Shown here in pieces: positions 42,011-50,518 of a stretch of DNA of 64,000 nt. Every line of letters starts with the position of its first letter. Position 1 is the first letter of the stretch. Source of the DNA: Bacteroidia bacterium (GTDB lineage Bacteria > Bacteroidota > Bacteroidia > UKL13-3); the NCBI GenBank assembly GCA_025454875.1, contig JALONP010000018.1, positions 1 through 64,000 on the forward strand, in the 5' to 3' direction. A model generated the notes under the pieces. It was not told the origin of the DNA. It did no database searches and saw only the letters and a list, made by a program, of their open reading frames with translations. Both the position numbers and the translations under genes were made by a program.

Positions 42011-43549
42011 ATGAGAAGGAAGCCCATTAATATTGTTTGGTTTAAGCGCGACTTGAGGCTTACAGATCACCAACCCTTGCTGGAGTGCATACAGCAACCT
42101 TTGCCTACTCTGTTATTGTATTGTTTTGAACCCGAACTAATGCATGCCCCAGATTCGGATGTAAGGCATTTGCGATTTGTATGGGAAAGTTTGATTGATC
42201 TTCAAGGTGCAATGCCATCAAAAGAAGCAATCAACATTGTGTATGCAAACGCTATGGATGCATTTCAGTATGTAAACCAACACTATCATATTCAAAACCT
42301 GTTTTCACATCAAGAAACAGGTAACCACCTAAGTTACCAACGTGATTTAACTGTTGCTAAATTCTGTAAGGAAAATGGCATTGTTTGGAAAGAGTTTCAG
42401 TCGAATGGAGTTATACGCAGATTGTCTAAACGGAGCGAATGGAATGCATTATGGCATCAAACCATGTTAACTCCAATTTTACCTATCAACCTAAGTGCAT
42501 TGCAACCAATGATCATCGATTGGCCCAAAGCCTGGCATCAAAACAAATTACCTGAGGCCATCAAACAATCCAATGGTGAATTCCAAATTGGAGGCGAAAG
42601 CAATGCCCACAAACTTTTGCATTCATTTATCGAACAACGCTCCGTGAACTATTTAAAGCATATTTCGAAGCCACTTCAGAGTAGAACAGGATGCAGCAGG
42701 TTATCGCCTTATCTTGCTTTCGGCAACCTGAGTATTCGACAAGTATTTCAAGCAACCACCTCAGCTATCCAAAGGGGGCATCACAAAAGGCAACTTACGG
42801 TTTTTGCCATGCGTTTGCATTGGCATTGCCATTTTATCCAGAAGTTTGAGAGTGAGTGTAGAATGGAGTTTGAAAACCTTAACCGAGCATTTAATGGAGT
42901 AAGAAATGAGTACAATCAGACGTTTTATGACGCATGGGCAAATGGACAAACCGGGTATCCGCTTATTGATGCCTGCATGCAGTGTTTAGCCCAAACGGGT
43001 TATATTAATTTTAGAATGCGGGCTATGCTCGTGAGTTTTTTAACACATAATTTATGGCAACACTGGAAAACGGGAGTACATCATTTAGCACGTTATTTTT
43101 TAGATTATGAGCCAGGCATTCATTATCCTCAATTTCAAATGCAGGCTGGCACAATGGGTGTGCATACGATTCGAACATATAATCCTGTAAAACAATCAAA
43201 AGATCACGATCCAGAGGGAGTTTTTGTAAAGAAATGGATACCTTCATTACAAAGGGTACCGGTCGAATTTATTCATGAACCTTGGTTAATGCCTATTGAG
43301 GTTCAAAAAGCATGTGGTTGCATCATTGGATTGGATTACCCATTGCCTATTATACCTCTTAACACTTCTTCAAGGGAGGCTAATGCAGCATTGTGGAATA
43401 TCAAGAAAACAGATGAGGCAAAACATGAAGGTGCTACCATTTTGGCAAAACACTCAAGTCGTAAAACAACTGAAGAGCGCAGCTTTAGCAAAAGAAAATC
43501 GAAAATTACAGTTAAAAATAGTGTAGATTTAAACTATAAATTGTTTTAA
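42011..43549 (+). CDS. Photolyase/cryptochrome-family flavoprotein, atypical
   Basis: The 512-residue protein begins INIVWFKRDLRLTDHQPLLE, the antenna-domain start of the family. The FAD domain has TGCSRLSPYLAFGNLSIRQV and GYPLIDACMQCLAQTGYINF. The segment where Escherichia coli photolyase has GGWQW (with the FAD-proximal Trp382) reads HYPQFQMQAG here, so that Trp is replaced. It continues RTYNPVKQSKDHDPEGVFVK, the usual end of the core, then about 90 residues of basic tail. Family members repair UV dimers in light or act as photoreceptors; which applies is open. It is divergent from the TIGR03643/DUF2256 pair, and ppx follows after 10 bases. Confidence 0.85.
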   Translation: MRRKPINIVWFKRDLRLTDHQPLLECIQQPLPTLLLYCFEPELMHAPDSDVRHLRFVWESLIDLQGAMPSKEAINIVYANAMDAFQYVNQHYHIQNLFSHQETGNHLSYQRDLTVAKFCKENGIVWKEFQSNGVIRRLSKRSEWNALWHQTMLTPILPINLSALQPMIIDWPKAWHQNKLPEAIKQSNGEFQIGGESNAHKLLHSFIEQRSVNYLKHISKPLQSRTGCSRLSPYLAFGNLSIRQVFQATTSAIQRGHHKRQLTVFAMRLHWHCHFIQKFESECRMEFENLNRAFNGVRNEYNQTFYDAWANGQTGYPLIDACMQCLAQTGYINFRMRAMLVSFLTHNLWQHWKTGVHHLARYFLDYEPGIHYPQFQMQAGTMGVHTIRTYNPVKQSKDHDPEGVFVKKWIPSLQRVPVEFIHEPWLMPIEVQKACGCIIGLDYPLPIIPLNTSSREANAALWNIKKTDEAKHEGATILAKHSSRKTTEERSFSKRKSKITVKNSVDLNYKLF

Positions 43550-43559
43550 GAGGCGATTC

Positions 43560-44474
43560 ATGAAAGCCATACTCGATTTGGGTACTAACACGTTTCATTT
43601 GCTAATAGCAAGCTTAGATGGGCATGCCATTGTTATACAAGAACGCCTGCAAATACCAGTTAAAATTGGGCAAGGAGGGTTGGCGGATGGGTTTATTCAA
43701 CCTGAGGCGTTTGAACGGGGAATACAGGCCTTGACTCAATTTAGAAAGGTGCTTGATGCTTATGGATTTGGGGTTGTAACAGCCTATGGAACCTCTGCTA
43801 TTCGCGATGCACAGAATGGAAGCAATTTTGTGGAGGAGGCATTTAACCGTTGCCGCATTCGGATTGAAGCCATAACTGGCGAACAAGAAGCAGACCTCAT
43901 TTATTTAGGTGTTTCCAAATCGTTTGATTTGCCAACTGAACCAGTATGCGTAATGGATATTGGTGGTGGTAGTGTTGAGTTTTGTATTGGTGTTGGAGCA
44001 CAAGTATTATGGAAAAAAAGTTACCCTGTAGGAGCTGCTCGACTCATTCACCAATTTCCGCTATTACAGCAATTCCCAATTCCATCACATGCTGAACACG
44101 CATTAATGGAATATCTTCTTGGTATATTATCAGATTTAAAAGAAGCATTATCGAGATATCCCTCAACCATTTTGGTTGGTTCAGCAGGGTCTTTCGAAAC
44201 ATTAGTTGATGTTCTCAGGTTGGATTTAAACGAACAATTATTACCGTTAAGTGAGGCTGCCACTGAAGTTTCGCTTGAAGCTTTTAACAGGTTTCACCAA
44301 ACTATCATTTCATTACCAATGCAAGGCAGGGCTGCTTTAAAGGGGATGGTTGACTTTAGGGTTGAAATGATTGGGGTTGCAAGCATCTTAATGCAAACTG
44401 TTGTAAAAGCGTTTCAATTTAAGCGGATTATTGCTTCACAATATGCTTTAAAGGAAGGGATGTTGTTCGCGTAG
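43560..44474 (+). CDS. Ppx/GppA-family phosphatase
   Basis: The 304-residue ASKHA-fold protein has MKAILDLGTNTFHLLIASLD (first phosphate loop), AYGTSAIRDAQNGSNF, ITGEQEADLIYLGV and VMDIGGGSVEFCIG (second loop). The family splits polyphosphate or ppGpp-type pentaphosphates. At this length it lacks the C-terminal HD-type domain of long exopolyphosphatases. It lies 10 bases after the photolyase gene and overlaps convergent maf by 27 bases. Confidence 0.88.
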   Translation: MKAILDLGTNTFHLLIASLDGHAIVIQERLQIPVKIGQGGLADGFIQPEAFERGIQALTQFRKVLDAYGFGVVTAYGTSAIRDAQNGSNFVEEAFNRCRIRIEAITGEQEADLIYLGVSKSFDLPTEPVCVMDIGGGSVEFCIGVGAQVLWKKSYPVGAARLIHQFPLLQQFPIPSHAEHALMEYLLGILSDLKEALSRYPSTILVGSAGSFETLVDVLRLDLNEQLLPLSEAATEVSLEAFNRFHQTIISLPMQGRAALKGMVDFRVEMIGVASILMQTVVKAFQFKRIIASQYALKEGMLFA

Positions 44475-45026
44475 TTTTTTGAGCTTATCGTAAATGGCAT
44501 GCACTGGTAGTCCCATTACATTGTAAAAACAACCATTAATTCTTTCTACAGCTACATATCCAAACCAATCTTGAATACCATAACTACCCGCACGGTCATA
44601 AGGTTTGTATGTATCTATATAATGGTAAATTTCATCATTGCTAAGTGGTTTAACATGCACCTCAGTAGCTTCATAAAATGATTCAAGGGTAGATGCTGTA
44701 CGTAAACAAATGCCAGTAAACACGATATGTTTGGTGCCGGTTATTTCCTTTAGCATTTGGAATGCTTCTGCTCTGTTGGCAGGCTTGTTGAGTACATGGT
44801 CATTTACCCAAACAATGGTATCCGCAGTTAGCAATACCTCCGACTCCTTTAATACTTCAGGATATGCAAGTGCTTTTTTTTCGGCTAAATAAACGGCAAT
44901 TTCATTTTGGATAAGGTCAGCAGGAAATGATTCATCAACTTCATATGTGTAAACCCGATATGGGACTTCAATACCTTGAATAAGCGCTTGCCTTCTTGGC
45001 GATTTAGATGCAAGAATAATTTCCAT
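44448..45026 (-). CDS. maf: Maf-family nucleoside triphosphate pyrophosphatase
   Basis: The 192-residue enzyme has the signature IILASKSPRRQALI at the N-terminus, then VLLTADTIVWVNDHVLNKP with the catalytic Asp, FTGICLRT, and YDRAGSYGIQDWFGYVAVER. It hydrolyses non-canonical nucleotides (dTTP/UTP type) and helps keep them out of nucleic acids. Its start overlaps the stop of the dehydrogenase gene by one base. Confidence 0.93.
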   Translation of the reverse strand: MEIILASKSPRRQALIQGIEVPYRVYTYEVDESFPADLIQNEIAVYLAEKKALAYPEVLKESEVLLTADTIVWVNDHVLNKPANRAEAFQMLKEITGTKHIVFTGICLRTASTLESFYEATEVHVKPLSNDEIYHYIDTYKPYDRAGSYGIQDWFGYVAVERINGCFYNVMGLPVHAIYDKLKKLREQHPFL

Positions 45027-46096
45027 TATAACGTTAGTTGGAATTGTTGAGCAAGTTGTTGTAAATCATTTGCCACCATTGGATTAAGTTCAACCCCATT
45101 AACCTGTCGTTCTGTTTCCATTAGGTATTCAGGTTCTCCTGGAATAATCACTGGATGATTGGAGTCGATTGGTGTTGCTTTTTTAAAGCGTTCAATCCAC
45201 TGGTCGATATGCTTCGTAAATTCAGTGACAGGTCTAAAAGCATCTACACGCATGGCTCCTACAAAATGGCCAATTCCTTTTCCAGGTAAGTTAGGTAATG
45301 GATCTAAGAATGAAACAAATGGTGGAACCCAAGGGCCATAATTTGCCCCGCTCAATACACCGCAAAACAAATCAACTGCGGCACTTAACCCAAAACCTTT
45401 ATGGCCGGCTTGTGTATCTCCGCTACCTAAAGGTAATAGCACACCTCCATCTTTGAGTGCATTCGGATCTTGTGTATCATTCCCATCCTTGTCTTTTATC
45501 CAACCTTTGGGAATGGATTTATGCTGTCGTTGTGCAATTTCGAGTTTCCCATTGGCAGCTGTTGAGGTAGCCATATCAATCACAATGGGATTGTATTTCC
45601 CGGCAGGAAACGCATAACAAATGGGGTTGGTTCCAAGCATGCGCTCTTTTGATAAAGTAGGAGCTACCAGCGGGCTTGCGTTTGTCATAGCAATGCCAAT
45701 CATGTTGTGTTTAGTGGCTTGTAGCGCGTGGTATGCTGCAATTCCGAAATGATTTGAATGTTGTATTGCCACCCATCCTGTTCCAACCTGCTCAGCTTTG
45801 GCAATGGCTATTTCCATTGCTTTGGGAGCAATGGCTAATCCCAAACCATTGTCAGCATCAATGGTTGCAGTTGAAGGTGTTTCATGAATAACAGACCATT
45901 TCGGGTTCATATTGGCACGTCCTGAGTTGTGCAATCGAACATAACCACTCAATCGAGCAACACCATGCGAATCAATCCCACGCATATCGGCACTTACAAG
46001 CACATCGGCACATAAACTTGCATCTGATTCCGACATTCCACAATGCGAAAATACGTTTCGGGTAAAATCAAGTAATTGTTGTTTTGTAAAAACCAT
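45026..46096 (-). CDS. Malate/L-lactate/ureidoglycolate-type dehydrogenase (Ldh2 family)
   Basis: This 356-residue NAD(P)-dependent dehydrogenase has the family's non-Rossmann fold. Markers are DMRGIDSHGVARLSGYVRL, VAIQHSNHFGIAAYHAL (with the catalytic His), TNASPLVAPTLSKERMLGTN, IVIDMATSTAANGK and GHKGFGLSAAVDLF. Substrates across the family include malate, lactate, sulfolactate and ureidoglycolate, so the exact one is unknown. A LutA-like lactate-utilisation protein lies two genes upstream, but this enzyme class is distinct from LutABC. Confidence 0.88.
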   Translation of the reverse strand: MVFTKQQLLDFTRNVFSHCGMSESDASLCADVLVSADMRGIDSHGVARLSGYVRLHNSGRANMNPKWSVIHETPSTATIDADNGLGLAIAPKAMEIAIAKAEQVGTGWVAIQHSNHFGIAAYHALQATKHNMIGIAMTNASPLVAPTLSKERMLGTNPICYAFPAGKYNPIVIDMATSTAANGKLEIAQRQHKSIPKGWIKDKDGNDTQDPNALKDGGVLLPLGSGDTQAGHKGFGLSAAVDLFCGVLSGANYGPWVPPFVSFLDPLPNLPGKGIGHFVGAMRVDAFRPVTEFTKHIDQWIERFKKATPIDSNHPVIIPGEPEYLMETERQVNGVELNPMVANDLQQLAQQFQLTL

Positions 46097-46103
46097 GCTT
46101 CAA

Positions 46104-47006
46104 TTATTTGGTATCTAATATTAAGGGGGTATTGCCTTTACCCATTACCACTACTTTTGCATTAGGTGATTTGGCAAGCTCAAGCGTTGCTTTAATGTTC
46201 TCGTACTGTAATTGTTTGTCAGAAAGACCACTGCTGATAATCCGCTGGTAATCGGCAATTCCCTGCGCCTCCACTCGTTTACGTTCAGCTTCTTGTTTTT
46301 CTTTTTGCAAAACAAATTGCATTTTTTGTGCTTCTTGTTCAGCATTGATTTTAGATTCAATACTTGCTTTTACCGAAGGTGGTAAAGTGATATTGCGCAC
46401 AAGCAATTGTTCGAGTAGCAATCCACGTGTTTTAAAATCTTTTTCGATACTGCTAAAGATACGTGTTTGGAACTCATCTCTTTTGCTCGAGTACAAAGCT
46501 ACTGCATCATAGTATACCGCATTGTCTCTAATTTTGGTGCGGGTTAATGGGCGCACAATTTTATCCGTGTAATCGGCTCCCGTTTCTCTTAGTAACCTTG
46601 GTGCTTCGCTTGGAACCAAACGGTATAGTACTGTTAAATCAATGGTTACTTCAAGTCCATCTGCAGTGAGCACTCTAATTGCATCATCGCCTTGTTGGTT
46701 GCCTTCATCGTGAATTCCGCTCATGGTGTAATTTTGAGTCTTGATGTCTAGTCTTTTTATATCTACAATTGGGTTTACAAAATTTAATCCACTGGTTAAT
46801 ACATCGTCTTCTACTTTGCCAAAAAGTACTTTTACCCCAACTTGTCCTGCATCAATTTGTTTGAAGCATGAAGTTGAAATGCCAATGATGATTAACAAAA
46901 CGGCTAAAGCTCTAAGTGCGGGTAATGCCTTTTGTGCTGCTTGTATTTTTGTTAGCACGGTTGTGGTAACAATGAGGAATAAAATTCCGATAACGATTAG
47001 AAACAT
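46104..47006 (-). CDS. SPFH/prohibitin-family membrane protein
   Basis: The 300-residue protein has a membrane anchor at the N-terminus (two hydrophobic stretches, 1-20 and 30-48). The SPFH domain includes IDAGQVGVKVLFGKVEDDVL, LTADGLEVTIDLTVLYRLVP, ALYSSKRDEFQTRIFSSIEK and LEQLLVRNITLPPSVKASIE. A charged coiled-coil tail (QEAQKMQFVLQKEKQEAERK) and a C-terminal VVMGKGNTPLILD follow. Such proteins make large rings at the inner membrane and affect membrane-protein quality control. It lies 7 bases before the dehydrogenase gene. Confidence 0.88.
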   Translation of the reverse strand: MFLIVIGILFLIVTTTVLTKIQAAQKALPALRALAVLLIIIGISTSCFKQIDAGQVGVKVLFGKVEDDVLTSGLNFVNPIVDIKRLDIKTQNYTMSGIHDEGNQQGDDAIRVLTADGLEVTIDLTVLYRLVPSEAPRLLRETGADYTDKIVRPLTRTKIRDNAVYYDAVALYSSKRDEFQTRIFSSIEKDFKTRGLLLEQLLVRNITLPPSVKASIESKINAEQEAQKMQFVLQKEKQEAERKRVEAQGIADYQRIISSGLSDKQLQYENIKATLELAKSPNAKVVVMGKGNTPLILDTK

Positions 47007-47032
47007 GGTTTATAAATTTTAAAGTATGTCCA

Positions 47033-47752
47033 TCACAATCCTTGTGCAAGCACATCTGCGATATGCAATGTTTTAAGCGAAAGGTTTTTCTTTTTGATAA
47101 CGCTGTCGAGTTGCAATAAGCAAGAGTAATCGGATGAAATAACATACTCAGCTCCGGTTGCCAAAATGTTTTCTATTTTTTGCTCAGCCATGCTTACAGA
47201 AATTGCCTCATTCTTAACCGCAAACGTTCCTCCAAATCCGCAGCAAGTTTCGCAATCAGCCATTTCAACCAACTCTAGCCCTTTTACATTTTTTAACAAT
47301 TCACGAGGTTGTGTTTTAATTCTACATTCGCGCAATGCGCTACACGAATCATGGTAAGTGGCTTTAGCGAAAAATACACTTCCAAGGTCAGCTACTTTTA
47401 GTACATCTACCAAGAACTCACTTAGTTCAAACGCCTTTTTTTGTACTTGTTTAAACTTGTTATGGTATGATGAGTTTTGAAACAATAAATCGTATGAGTT
47501 GCGCATCATCCCAACACAAGAAGCAGCCGGGCAAATTAAATTGCGGTTCGGGTCAAACTCTCTTAAAAACTTTTCGGCAACCTCACGGGATTCGTTCCAA
47601 TAGCCTGCATTAAATGCAGCCTGCCCACAACATGTTTGCTCCACATTGTAATTCACATGGCATCCTGCTTTTTCCAAAACGGTAATCATGTTAAAGGCAA
47701 TTTCTGGCTTTAACTGATCGATAAAACAGGGAATAAACAAGTCAACTTTCAT
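47033..47752 (-). CDS. LutA-like (Fe-S) oxidoreductase with two CCG domains
   Basis: The 239-residue protein starts KVDLFIPCFIDQLKPEIAFN. It has the first CCG motif in EQTCCGQAAFNAGYW with CPAASCVGMM, and the second in HDSCSALRE, DCETCCGFGGTFAVKN and SDYSCLLQL. These cysteine clusters are the heterodisulfide-reductase/LutA pattern. LutA normally works with LutB and LutC to oxidise L-lactate to pyruvate; neither partner is in this window. Its start overlaps the stop of the MFS gene by one base, so transport and redox steps may be linked. Confidence 0.85.
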   Translation of the reverse strand: MKVDLFIPCFIDQLKPEIAFNMITVLEKAGCHVNYNVEQTCCGQAAFNAGYWNESREVAEKFLREFDPNRNLICPAASCVGMMRNSYDLLFQNSSYHNKFKQVQKKAFELSEFLVDVLKVADLGSVFFAKATYHDSCSALRECRIKTQPRELLKNVKGLELVEMADCETCCGFGGTFAVKNEAISVSMAEQKIENILATGAEYVISSDYSCLLQLDSVIKKKNLSLKTLHIADVLAQGL

Positions 47753-49161
47753 TATGGATGCAATGTCTTAAAGTTTCGTATTCGCGCAATAAAAAACAAT
47801 CCTATGATAAAATACAAGGCAAGTGCTACAATTGATGCACGCATGTTGCCAGTGAGCTGTAGCAAAAAGCCATAACTAAATGTGCCCAATACAATTGCCA
47901 ACTTTTCACAAACATCAAAAAAACTAAAATAGGATGCATGGTTGGGTGTATTATCAGGAATGATTTTAGCGTAGGTAGATCTGAACATACTTTGAATACC
48001 ACCCATTACAAAACCCACTACAAGCGCTAATAAATAAAACTGCATTGCAGTAGTAATGGTGTAGGCATAGGCGCATATGCCAATCCAAACGGCAATCATG
48101 ATAATGAGCGTGTAAATATTTCCAATCTTTTCAGATACACGTGCAAAAATCCAAGCGCCTCCAATGGCAATTAATTGAATAATTAATACGGTTACAATTA
48201 ACTGAGCCGTTTTTAAATGCAATTCCTGTGAGCCAAAAATGGTTGCAACATACATTACCGTTTGTAAGCCCATGCTGGTAAAAAAGAACCCGAGCAAGTA
48301 ACGTTGAATATGGCTATGCTCATTGTTGTTTCGGATTTCATGGAGTACTTTTTTAAGTTCGGCAAAACCTTTAGCCAATGGGTTCTTCAGCGGTTCAAGT
48401 ATTTTTTTACTTTCCGGTAAATAGGCAAATGGAATTTGTGCCCAACCTGCCCACCAAATACCAACCGAAACAAATGCCAAGCGACTGGCAATACCCTCAT
48501 AGTAACTTTTACTTTCGGCAAATGCATTGCTTTCTGTTAACGATGGTTGTTGCTGCATGAGTTCTTGAGCGTACTGTTGTACTGGGAAAAACCATTCAGG
48601 TTTCATAATCACAATCAGCTCGATAATTAACAACAAAACACTTCCAATATAGCCCATTGAAAAACCGCGTGCGCTTATTCGGTCAAAGCGGTCTTCAGTG
48701 GCAATTTCTGGTAAAAAGGCATTATAGTATACGATGCTTCCGCCAAAGCCCACCAGTGCAATTACAAAAAGTGAGAGCCCTAAGTAAAGTGTGTCGGCAG
48801 TAAAAAAATACATTAATGCACAAGACAATGCTCCAGTGTAGCAAAATAATTTTAAGAAACTTTTTTTATTGCCTCTGGCATCGGCAATACCCGATAACAA
48901 TGGCGTGAGCACTGTTACAAGTAAGAAACCCAATGAAAGAGCATATGAATACAAGGCACTCGTTAACATTTCAATACCCATAAAATGGATATAATAGGGT
49001 CCTCCAACATCGCTGCCAAACGAGATAGCAGCTTGCTTACTCATGGCCTCGTAGTATGGGGGGAAAATTGCCGTAGCAATGCTTAACGAAAACACAGAGT
49101 TGGCCCAATCATACATGGTCCATGCCCTTATTATTTTTGGATTGTTGAGTGTAGTGCTCAT
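47752..49161 (-). CDS. UMF1/Atg22-type MFS transporter
   Basis: This 469-residue protein has about 12 membrane helices. It begins RAWTMYDWANSVFSLSIATA, the hallmark start of the UMF1 group, followed by TPLLSGIADARGNKKSFLKL (the MFS loop motif) and GGIQSMFRSTYAKIIPDNTP. Atg22 in yeast exports amino acids from the vacuole; the substrate here is unknown. A TAATTTG sequence on the minus strand at 49169-49175 lies 7 bases before the ATG. It heads the run with lutA-like, SPFH, dehydrogenase and maf. Confidence 0.85.
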   Translation of the reverse strand: MSTTLNNPKIIRAWTMYDWANSVFSLSIATAIFPPYYEAMSKQAAISFGSDVGGPYYIHFMGIEMLTSALYSYALSLGFLLVTVLTPLLSGIADARGNKKSFLKLFCYTGALSCALMYFFTADTLYLGLSLFVIALVGFGGSIVYYNAFLPEIATEDRFDRISARGFSMGYIGSVLLLIIELIVIMKPEWFFPVQQYAQELMQQQPSLTESNAFAESKSYYEGIASRLAFVSVGIWWAGWAQIPFAYLPESKKILEPLKNPLAKGFAELKKVLHEIRNNNEHSHIQRYLLGFFFTSMGLQTVMYVATIFGSQELHLKTAQLIVTVLIIQLIAIGGAWIFARVSEKIGNIYTLIIMIAVWIGICAYAYTITTAMQFYLLALVVGFVMGGIQSMFRSTYAKIIPDNTPNHASYFSFFDVCEKLAIVLGTFSYGFLLQLTGNMRASIVALALYFIIGLFFIARIRNFKTLHP

Positions 49162-49292
49162 GGTTGTGCAAATTAGACTAAAACAGCAATTGGAAAACTC
49201 ATGTGCTTAAATGGTGGAAAAGTTAAAGATGCATTAAAAAGCAATTAATATCGATATATGTTCTATGCCATTCTTTTTTTGCATATTGCTGC

Positions 49293-50423
49293 ATGCTCAG
49301 TTTTTGGGAACAACACTATTTTACCAAGTACGATTTCATCATCATAGGCGCGGGAATTACAGGTCTTTCAACTGCTTGTGCGGTTAAGGAAAAAAATCCA
49401 AGGGCAAGAGTGCTTGTATTGGAACGTGGGCTATTGCCAACAGGTGCAAGTACTAAGAACGCTGGCTTCGCATGCATCGGGTCATTTACCGAAAAAAGAA
49501 GCGATTTGAATACTATGGGTGAAGCTGCATTTTTGCAGTTGGTATCAAATCGGATTGAGGGTTTATACATGCTTCGAAAAAGGTTGGGTGATGATAATAT
49601 CGATTATATTCAACATGGAGGTTTTGAATTGTTACTTGCTAACCAGCAAATTGACTTGTCGGAGTTAGAAGCGATGAACAAGCTGTTAGAACCACTTTTT
49701 AAAGGAACAGTTTTTTATGAGAAACCAGAATGGGTTGCACATTTCGGTTTCGATTCTAGAATGGTGAAGGACATATTGTTTAATCCATTTGAGGCGCAGT
49801 TGGATACGGGAAAAATGATGCAAACACTTTTACGTTATGCGGGCATTTTGCAAGTAACAGTCCTTACTGGAGCAAACGTATTATCAGTAACAGAATTGCC
49901 AACTGGGGTTGATGTGGAAGCAACCTCGGCACAGGGGCAAACATTGTATTTTAAAGCAGATCAGGTTGCGCATTGCACCAATGCATTTGCAACGGATTTG
50001 GTAAAAGGTGAAACAATCACACCTGGCAGGGGGCAAGTTATTTGTACATCTCCTATACCAAACTTGCCCATGAAGGGGGTATTTAGTTTTGATGAAGGTT
50101 ACTACTATTTTCGAAATATACATAACCGGATTATTTTTGGTGGAGGCCGTAATCTTGATTTTGAACAAGAAACCACAACCGCTTTTGGCTCTAATGAAAC
50201 CATTTTAAAACAATTGGAGTTTTATTTAGCCGAAATGATTCTACCCAATACCAACTTCACAATCGAATACCAATGGTCGGGTATCATGGCATTTGGCCCA
50301 ACGAAATTACCTATTGTTAAACGCCTCACAGAGCGCCAGGTAATTGGTGCTAGGCTTAATGGAATGGGTGTAGCATTGGGAAGTAAAATTGCCGACCAAC
50401 TTAGCCATTTATTATTGGGTTAG
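49293..50423 (+). CDS. DAO-type FAD-dependent oxidoreductase
   Basis: The 376-residue protein has the FAD dinucleotide motif DFIIIGAGITGLSTACAVKE at about residue 15 and an Asp/Glu-type second site (VLVLERGLLPTGASTKNAG, where the GAS and KNAG forms are typical of D-amino acid/glycine oxidase relatives). GRGQVICTSPIPNLP, YYYFRNIHNRIIFGGGR and YQWSGIMAFG follow. It should oxidise an amino or imino substrate. Its neighbours point to amino-acid breakdown, but the substrate is unknown. The permease gene follows 95 bases later. Confidence 0.85.
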   Translation: MLSFWEQHYFTKYDFIIIGAGITGLSTACAVKEKNPRARVLVLERGLLPTGASTKNAGFACIGSFTEKRSDLNTMGEAAFLQLVSNRIEGLYMLRKRLGDDNIDYIQHGGFELLLANQQIDLSELEAMNKLLEPLFKGTVFYEKPEWVAHFGFDSRMVKDILFNPFEAQLDTGKMMQTLLRYAGILQVTVLTGANVLSVTELPTGVDVEATSAQGQTLYFKADQVAHCTNAFATDLVKGETITPGRGQVICTSPIPNLPMKGVFSFDEGYYYFRNIHNRIIFGGGRNLDFEQETTTAFGSNETILKQLEFYLAEMILPNTNFTIEYQWSGIMAFGPTKLPIVKRLTERQVIGARLNGMGVALGSKIADQLSHLLLG

Positions 50424-50518
50424 GTTTTTAACATGAACAGTTTCATTTGATAATTTAGGTTGAGACTTGCGTTTTGATAAAAATAAGTATCTTACACTCC
50501 ATAAAATAGTGATGTACC

